A stretch of 64,000 nucleotides of DNA from Halichondria panicea (Eukaryota; Porifera; Demospongiae; Suberitida; Halichondriidae): positions 3,688,978 to 3,752,977 of the forward strand of contig NC_087377.1 in assembly GCF_963675165.1 (NCBI RefSeq). The letters run 5' to 3'. Made by a program: the position numbers and the translations under genes. Of this stretch, positions 36,846 to 46,821 are shown in pieces (the first letter of the stretch is position 1; the number at the start of each line of letters is the position of its first letter). The notes beneath the pieces are model-generated. The model had not been told where the DNA came from, searched no databases, and was given only the letters and a program-made list of their open reading frames with translations.

Positions 36846-39800
36846 TTATTTTGTCCCGTCAAAAGAGAATTTTTGATCTTCAACAGACATCGGACTATTA
36901 GCTGCCTCACTTGACATGCTCACGACAGAGTCTCGTCGTGGGGGCATCTTCTCGTTGATCTGGTCAAGACGCTTGGCATCACCAAAGCTACCAACCTTGT
37001 CCTTCCACTCGTCCATTGCTGAGGAGAGGGGAGAGGGGTTAACATTAATATTATTAGGGATGTGCCCACACTGGTCGGTGGTGGTCGGCACTAACTATAC
37101 TAGACAAAAATTACCACCTCTATAAAGTCTATTAACTTTTATTACATAAAAGAGGCAAATTTGAATTGGAAATAGCCAAGACTTTGAACATTCTGGGCAC
37201 ACTATTGGACTATTTTACTATGCATTTGATATCTAGCCACGAGGTCAGATGGCACCAAAGAAAGAAACTATAATTATATGTACCCTGTCATTAACTTTGT
37301 TGCAACAGATCTAACAAGGGCCTCACAACACATTCCTTCTTTGTTGCCCTTTAGTTACCGTATACCCGTAACCCAGTTCCTCTATAGTTACCTGTGGTGA
37401 GGCCGGTGCGTCCCTCCGAGAGCACCCCCACTGGCAGCTGGCCGGACGGTGTGAGACCCTTCAGCTTGAGCACATTCTCATGCTCCATTCTACAATAATA
37501 AAAACATTAATAAAATATTAATAAAAGAGTGAAGTGAAGTTGAACATAAGTAAAAGATATAATTATGTACGTACATGTATGCACCAACACGTACTATACT
37601 GGTTTTACAAGCAAGCATTTTAATTCTATGACATATGCTTTAAGCACTAATGCATATAATGATCTTTACCGAATGAGAAGTATTATTATCATATTGTATT
37701 AGTAACGTTAATGACCCTTTACATGTGTATAAGGAGAGGAGTTAACTTCACCATACTCCACACGATATTGTGCATACAATGAACCTGCATCCCTGCAGAA
37801 ACACTAACTGTTATATCCAACAACTGTTATATCCAAACAAATGAAACACTACGGTTTTTACAACAACCCATCGACAATGGCCACCTCAGGTACATGTATC
37901 AATTGTATATATAATATACTAACCTCAGAATTGAGAAGACTCTTGCCATTTTCCCGACAGCTCTGATCTTGTTCCTGATGACCTCCTTCCTTTCGGCTAT
38001 GCTCTGAGCTGCGTCTGACCCGGGATCCACCTGGGACCAAGAAGAAATAGACTTACAGTGTAGCAACTAAAAATAGTGTTGCAGAGAGGAGAACTACACG
38101 ACTATAGTACAGTCACGTACATGTATAGTTACACATGACATAGTTACACAATAATTGTATACCATAATCTACGTGTTGCGAGTATCAAATAATGATATGT
38201 ATGTAAGCTTTGCGAGTGCTAAAGGCTTTACACAATAAAATACCTGTATAATTATACCGGCTTGTATGACAATCACTATCTTTTGATTGTAAAGTAATTA
38301 AATTCAACAGAGAAACCTTATACAGAGCCCACCTGACATTGACAGGTTTACGAGCACACCTAATTATTATTATAGGCAGGGGCTCACCTGTTTGTCCTCA
38401 TCCACTGAGAGGTCATCTTCGTCCTTCAGACTCAATACATTCCCCAGCATCTCCGTTACTATGAGGGGGAGGGGGGTTACTACACTGTAAGATACAGTGC
38501 ATCACATAACAACACACATGTACGTACATGTCTACATGTAGGACGCTATAAGCTTTCCCTAACAATTATACAGTGAAACCTGTCTTTAGTGGTCATCCTT
38601 GGGCGCGGCGGTGGTCACTAACCAAAGTTCTATCACTATAGATCTACTGGTTACAACATTCCTATAAATAGACAGCACACAAAAGCACATGTCATATGAG
38701 CTACATGTACATGTACTTTCAATCATGAAGATTGCTTTGATACTAGCAGCTCTTGTACTGATTAGTGAAGCTGTCAATATCAAGAAGATCTATTGTGGCA
38801 AACAAGAATACGTCGGGAATCCAGGAAACAAATATCCTCATCTTCATTGTGGGTCAAACTTTCTTACTCTTTCAAGAGAGAAAAATCGGCACATTAATTT
38901 GATAGAGAAGTGCAACACAATTAATGAAATTCTTAAAGACAAGCTAAACTATTATGGAAAGGCTGCTAATCCTAAGTCGATTACTACTGCTCTAAAATTG
39001 TACTTTGAAGACGTTTGCCGGAATGAAAATTCGCCAAGGAAAGAACTCTGATGATACATGCACATGACATGTACATTTAGATCACATGTTAGTATAGAGA
39101 AGCCTGCATGTCTAGGAGCAAGCAAAACTACAGTACAAGCATAAAAAATTATACTCGGAGCTAAAATTATTTTATAATATCTACAGATGTAGGTTATAAT
39201 TAGCCTCTACACAGGCTCTCCTTTTTCTGTTCTTTATCACAATCGTTCAATAAGATAAAATACTGTCTTAATCGTTCAATGAGATAAAATACGGTAGTTA
39301 ATTAGAGGAATAAAGAAAGAAATAGATGTAGAGTTAGGAAAAGGAGAGCCTGTATCGGGAAGTCGCGTGAGGGTAGAAGGGTGGTAGAAGGGTGAAAATG
39401 AGCGTGGGCATGCTGAGCTAGAGATGTTGGACTGCCCACACAGATATCTATGACTAATAAAACTTTGCCTGTAGCATGCAAGCTGGACATGGACTTGGAA
39501 CTGGAAGTTTGCAAGCACTATAGCTAGCTATATACCTTAGGCTTAGCTAGATGATCTACTAGTCTAGATTGTGTGTTCAGATTCTATCAGACTATTACCT
39601 TTTCTTGTGTCTTTCTACATGCTAGTATAGATCAAGAATAGCTTAGCCATCATTATCATATAGCAGGTAGCTACTGCCACCAGAGCTGGCCACGCTGGTT
39701 CTCTGATCTGACTTGCAGCACAGCTTGGTGGTTGTCTCAGTACAGTCTTATTAACTCTGAATGCGTGGGAGAATACCTACGTCACGATTGTGGGCTACAT

Positions 39801-42800
39801 ATCGCCCACGTTCATAAAAATCCTTGTGGATCACGCGATTTCCCAAACCAGGCCTTACTTTTTCTTAACTGTACGCCCATTTCTTTCTTTGCTGCCTCAC
39901 TAGCACTATGTCTTTCATGGATGAACAGTGACAACAGCAAGAAAAAGTAAGGCCAGGGAACGAGGCTAGGTTATAATATTTTTGTATGAAAGAATCACAG
40001 ATTGTCAGTACAGTGAAGTCTGTCTACAAGTGGTCACCCTTGGTCAGACTAACAGTGGCTGTAATGCACCTATCAATGTCATCCCCACTACATCTATACC
40101 TGCGTTGAACCTATTGCGGTCGAATAATTAATTTTAAGGAATACTTATGTTGCGTTAATTAAAAACTTGCCTATCCACGAGCGCTTAGCTTTGAGTGCAC
40201 TCGGCTAACAAAGCAGTAGCAGGCCTCCTTGTTGAGGCCTTGTGAAGGAGGCTAGTCCAACACATGCTAACCTAGCTCTACATATATAATTATTATAGTG
40301 TCTCGTGATACCAGCGAGTTCTCATCAGTATAGCGTCGGCATATATGCTGTCGATCAGGAATGTAATCATCCTTTTAACCTGCTACATGTATGAGGATAA
40401 TAACCTACAATTTAATGCGCACTAAATAGAACGATAGAAGTGTTGTCTTCTCTTGAGGCTATGAAATAGGTATTTAGTATCCACATCTTCATCGTCATAA
40501 GGACTTTCTGACTCTTTCGGAAGGAAGTAAAAGGCACACTGATTATAAAGAGCAAGGCATCACTACTACTAAATCACAATTGCTCAAGTTGGTCACTTTA
40601 TACCTGTACATGTAATTATAAGCAACTATATTTATCTAGATCTATATACTGTATGGTTACAACATTTAAATCCCACAAAACACATGACATTATATGGCTG
40701 TCTATTATTGATTATTGCTTGATTCATTATGGCCCATTATCATTACACAGGAAGCAATGAATATATAATTATTATTAGTAAGTTCAAAAAATTAAACTTT
40801 CCGCAAAACTTTATGCTAGTTTGACCCAAATTCATGATTTAAAGTGTTTATCGTATGTTAAACTGTCTTCTTATTACATATTTCAACTTAGATAGCTCTA
40901 AAAACCTTTATTTTTATCAGAAACAAAGAAAACTGTTCTCATTAATATATTCATGAGGCAACTGGTAGCACTTCCTGTCTTACAACATTTGGGGTCTTAG
41001 GGCAGACTGATTATTCTGTATGTTTACACAGGAAACAATGAATATAATTAAATTTTCAAAGTCCTTGGAAATTAAGGGGTGTATAGTAGTTGATGAGAAA
41101 CAAGGACCTACTTTGCTTGTTAATGCATGTATGAGCTGTCATGGTGCTAACAACTCTAACTCTCTTTTTACTGGCTGCTGGTGTCAACATAAAGAAGAAG
41201 AATTGTGGCAATCAAGAATACGTTGGAAATTCAGGAGGCAATTATCCTCATCTTCATTGTGATAAAGACTTTCTTACTCTCTCAGAAGGACCGAATCAGC
41301 ACACTAATTATAAAGAGCGAGGGGAGTGCCAAAAAATTCTTAAAACTTTTCAGGATAAGCAAGATATCCTATCAAAGAATATGAAGATTACTCGTGTTCT
41401 ACAAGTCTACTTCGAAGACAATTGCCCAAACGACACGTTGCCAAATGTTGTTGCGATATACGCATATTTTTTTGATGAAACAATCACAGACTGTGTACAG
41501 TCAAACTTGTCTATAGAGGTCACCCTTGGGCAGACCCACAGTGGCTGTAAAAAAGAGGTGGCCTGCTAACACAGGTCCAAACACATGACTTGGAGGCCCA
41601 TAAACCTGGCTGTATTATAGAAGGTGGCCTGCTAACTTTGAGGCCCATTAACCTGGCTGTGTTATAGAGGGTGGCCTGCTTATAGGGACACCACAATAGA
41701 GACAGGTTACACGTACTATAATACTACAATATGCGGGTTTCCCTCTAACACAGAAATAAGTACCTTTCTCCCCGACAAATGGCAGCGACCATGTGAACAC
41801 GTCCATGAAGTTGGGCAACCAGTAGGGATGCTCCACTGCATTGAACTGTCGAATGTTCATCACATTGTTCTCATACTTGAGGACGGCAGCTGGGAGGGGG
41901 GCAGTCATGTGACATTATAGACAGTAGAATTTACAGTGTACAGAGCAAAACTGTACAGCGTCTATAGAATTGTAACAAATAGATCAGAAAAAACACCCCA
42001 CGAAAGAAATATAATTTATTGTAGCGCTATAAACAGCTACCAAAGGCATAGAAATTGAATGTTCCCATAAATTTAAGAAGTTCGTTCCAAAAACAGGCCC
42101 ATTCAGAAGTACACACATGTATATACAATGTAGTGTTGACTGTATATTATTTAGCGTAGATCAATTGTTTCCATACATGTACACGCCGAGTTTTCTCTTT
42201 CATATTGGATAGGCAAACAACTAAGCCTGGTACTACATGTAGTTGTTTGCTTATCTGATACATGTAAAAGCGAAAACTCGGCCTGGGATCGAGGCTAGTA
42301 CCGTATATCTTCTAATTTATCGGACAGCAAAAAATAATTATTTTGGAAATTGTCCGGGTATAATTGGAACAGATTTTTATACAGCATGAGAAGTGTCCGG
42401 AATAATTAGAACTGCTTGCATGCGAGCTAGCTAAGTTTACTAGTCCAGTGTGCGACTGAATAGTTGCACTAGCTATCTACAATTATAGCTACTCAAAGCT
42501 ATCTAACTGCAGCACTCTAAGTCTTGTCTTACTTGCCGTCTGTGAATGGTGAATGTAACTCAACTTTTCAAAGTATTGTCCGGATATTTAGAACAAATGT
42601 AATATTAAAGCACTGGAGTGTCCGTTGTATTAGAACAACGAAAATTGCCCAAAAGAGTGTCCGGGGTAATTAGAAGTGTCCGATAAATTAGAAGATATAC
42701 GGTATACACATAACATGGACTTTGTACAATGAGTGGTTGATTGATTAATTATTAGTGTACAGTAAGTACAATAATTAGTTACCTTTGTTTCCGTAGACGT

Positions 42801-45800
42801 CGAGATAGTTGGGAGCAGAGAAGATGGTGATGAGAGAGGGGAAGCCGGTGGACTGACTCTTGCGGTACATCTTGTAGCCAGCGTCCTGTGCCTCGTGAGC
42901 TCGGATAATAGAGAGGAGGTTGTTACGTTGGAGGAACTCACAGCACGCCTGATAGCTGGGTGTGGAGTGAGGGAGGGGAGGGGTGTTGAAATATATGTAC
43001 ATGTACATGTATGGTGGAGTGAGGCTATAATTAACTGTTGTACACACAGTAAAATGTATGACCTGGGCTCTAACCTAGGGGGAGGGGTCATCATTATATT
43101 GTTGGGACATACATGTACACACACTGCACTGTACACAAGTATACACAGACCAAAATTATCTGTTATGTTTGCATTCGCATGTACAATGCTAGTTTGATGA
43201 CCCTTTACCAAACACACCTTAAATGTGATAATGACAATTTACCAATAATTACTTACCTGTAATAATAGGAGCATCCCCTCACTGAGTTGTGACTGAAGTT
43301 CTCCTGACTCGCCTTCTCTTGTCCAAAGTCCTCGAGAGGGTCAGACCAGAGGAGGTCACACATCGGACCAAACGCTGGTGGTTCCTTGAACCGATCCAGC
43401 TACACAGCCAAGGATATCGACGTGATATATTGATCATTATAACTACACCAAAAGCTATGAGCAAACACTGTACAGTGACACTTAATTGTCTATTGTGGTC
43501 ACCCTTTCTCTATATTGAAAGCAGCATTTTGAGAGGCTATAATTTAACACACTAGATTGACCAATTTCAAGATGTATTCAGGAACTCCTACAATATACAA
43601 TGAATGACACAGATCAAAGATCTGGAGTTTATCGAACGCTTTCCTCTCAAAGTGTTTGCCAGTCAACTGTGAAGCTTTCCAACCCAGTCAGTCTCAATTT
43701 CAATTTAGCACACAAATTTGCCTCTTTTATGCAGTAAACTACGCCTAAGAGGTGGTTAATTTTTGCTCTAGAGGTGGTTAGTACCAACCACCACCATCAC
43801 CACCAGTGCAGAGACACATAAAGTGGAGTCCCTATACATGTACAGTAGAACCTCAATTATCCGGCCCTCGATCATCCGGAACCTCGATTATCCGGCTTGG
43901 CAGTTTTCTGATTACATAATTCAGAAAATGGGCGTGTCCCTCAAATGCGCATGCGCGTTGCAGCTGTTACCATGGAGACATGCCTGCTTTTCTTTTGCGC
44001 ATGCGCAGACAACATGCGGCACTGCTGTTCATCAATAAAGTGGGTGGATCAAGGCGTGGTTTATCTATTCGATTATCCGGCATATTCACTTATCCGGCCT
44101 GCTTCTGGAACCAAGGTGTCCGGATAATCGAGGTTCTACTGTACTGTACATTGTATGTTAGACATGTAGTACCTTTTTGATGTCGTCTAGTGTGAATATC
44201 TCTGGTGATAGGCCGCCGTGAACACAGAGGAACTGTTGGTTCATGACAGCAGCGAGGGGGAGGCAGTCAAACGAGTCCATACAAGCGTCGTACACCGTCT
44301 CTGTGTACTTGACCTTGCCTGTGTGTGTGTGGGGGGAGTGGAGTGTGTGAGAGGTGTGTGTGTGTGGGGGGGGGGGTATGAGCGTACTTCCTACCGTTGT
44401 ATTTGTACTGTACTGTACACAATAGAAAACTATATGTGCAGTCCATAGCTATTTGGTCAGTCTGCAGCCTAAATTGTGGTCACCCTATAAGCAGGTCACC
44501 CTCTACATGTATATATATAATACAGCCAGGTTAATGGCCCCAAAGTCTCCATAGCATGTGTTTGGACCTTTGTTAGCAGCTAGGCCACCCTCTATAATAC
44601 AGCCACTGTTGGTCTTCGCAGAAGTAAGAGCAACAACACCGTCCGCATACCTTTCTAGTACTGTTCCCTGAAAAAATGCTGAAGGAAATTTTGATTTTAA
44701 CAAACCTAATGAGATCAGATTTCATTCCACCCACACATACCAAGCATAACCATACAAACGCTAATTAATATACACGTCCAGTGTTGAACAGAAACGTCAT
44801 TTCCCACAACATCTCATCAACACAGGAAGAGGAAACCATCCAGCTATACATAATCAAGTCTGTGAAGCCTGTGTAATAGTGTGTAGGGCAGACCAACTAC
44901 AGTGGCTGTATTATAGAGGGTGGCCTGCTATCACAGGTCCTAACACATGCTATGGAGAGACTTCGGGGCCCATTAACTTGGCTGTATTATAGAGGGTGGC
45001 CTGCTAACACAGGTCCTAACACATGCTATGGAGAGACTTCGGGGCCCATTAACTTGGCTGTATTATAGAGCTTAAAAGGGTTACCAGAATAGACATGTTA
45101 CACAGTAAATGCTACAGTATATCAAGCAATGAGACAAGGTCAAACAAAAGCCAAAGGTGATTGCATTAACACTTTCAATAACAAACCAATCGAGAAAACC
45201 ACTACACACTGTACTTTAAATGCACATGTATACAGGTCCTAACAGCACAGTACATGCACAGTGAATGTGCTCACACAAAGCTGACCCATGCACTCACACT
45301 CTAGTTTGAAGGTGAAGTACTCGGTGAGATGTCTGCACTCGTGATTGCCTCTCAGCATGAACAGTGTCTTGGGGTACGTGATCTTGAGCGCCCACAAGTA
45401 CAGCACACACTGTAGGCCAGGGGAAACATTGGTTGAGGAGATGGTATGAATAAAGTACGGTGTATATAGCGGGTATATTTCGAGGGCATAAACTTTTCAC
45501 TGATTAGGCATGTAATATTAAATTCGTGGGTATAAATATTCGTGGTACACTGCTTTAAATCCACGAACATTTATACCTTCGAATATACTCGCTATACAGT
45601 ACATACACAGCTGACGTATAAATTGTCCAAAATGACAATGAAAGATCAAGTCAAGAGTAAGTAAGATGTACGTACAAGTACAGTACATAGTACAATGCAT
45701 TTATATTTGTACTCATTCTCTACAATACGTTAGTACATGTGGTCCCAAAGTCTCCATAGCATGTGTTTGGACCTGTGTTAGCAGGCCACCCTCTATAATA

Positions 45801-46731
45801 CAGACAGGTTAATGGGCCCCAACCATTAACCCCAATGTCCTGTATTAGCAGGCCACCTCTTTATCACAGGCACTGTTGGTTTGCCCCTACACTATAGACA
45901 GGCTTCTATGTATACAAGCAAGCAGTCACAAACTCCTGATTATAATAGAGGTGGCCTGCTGACACAGGTTCAAACACATGGTATGAAAACTTTGGGGCCC
46001 ATTAACCTGGCTGTATTATAGAGGGGTGGCCTGCTAACACAGGTCCAAACACATGCTATGGAGTCTTTGGGACCCATTAACTTGGCTGTATTATAGAGGG
46101 TGGTCTGCTAACACAGGTCCAAACACATGCTATGGAGTCTTTGGGACCCATTAACTTGGCTGTATTATAGAGGGTGGTCTGCTAACACAGGTCCAAACAC
46201 ATGCTATGGAGTCTTTGGGACCCATTAACTTGGCTGTATTATAGAGGGTGGTCTGCTAACACAGGTCCAAACACATGCTATGGAGTCTTTGGGACCCATT
46301 AACTTGGCTGTATTATAGAGGGTGGTCTGCTTATAGGGACACCACAATAGACAAGTTTCACTGCATGTACAATTTCTAACAAGACCAGTACAATAATTAT
46401 AATCATGTACAATACACTGTTACAGTATAATTATACGTGCACAGAAAACCTCTCATTAATAGCAAACACTACTTAACCAGGCTGTATTACAGAGGGTGAC
46501 CACCTTCTCTCACCTCTATAGAGAAGTAGCCTCTGTCCACATAGTCTCCTAGGAAGAGGTAGCGGGTAGTTTCAGGGGAACCCCCCACATCAAACAGTTT
46601 CATGAGATCAAAGAATTGCCCGTGGATGTCCCCACACACAGTCACCGGGGCCTCCACTGCGAGCAGCGTCTCTTCAGCACGAAGCACGTCAGTACCTGTG
46701 TGTGTGTGTGCGCGTGCATGTGTGCGTTGTC

Positions 46732-46821
<90 letters not shown>

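Noticed and set aside
39276-39518. Minus-strand frames with signal-like starts
   Set aside because: They overlap a dispersed repeat (GGAGAGCCTG and its inverse) and have no paralogue or splice partner.
42630-43217. 195-residue minus-strand frame overlapping calcineurin exon 7
   Set aside because: It is an alternative frame of the exon that encodes [15 protein letters not shown] and reads into intron.
46033-46328. Regular repeats that could suggest a CRISPR array
   Set aside because: The 74-bp units are directly adjacent with no spacers, and the genome is eukaryotic.
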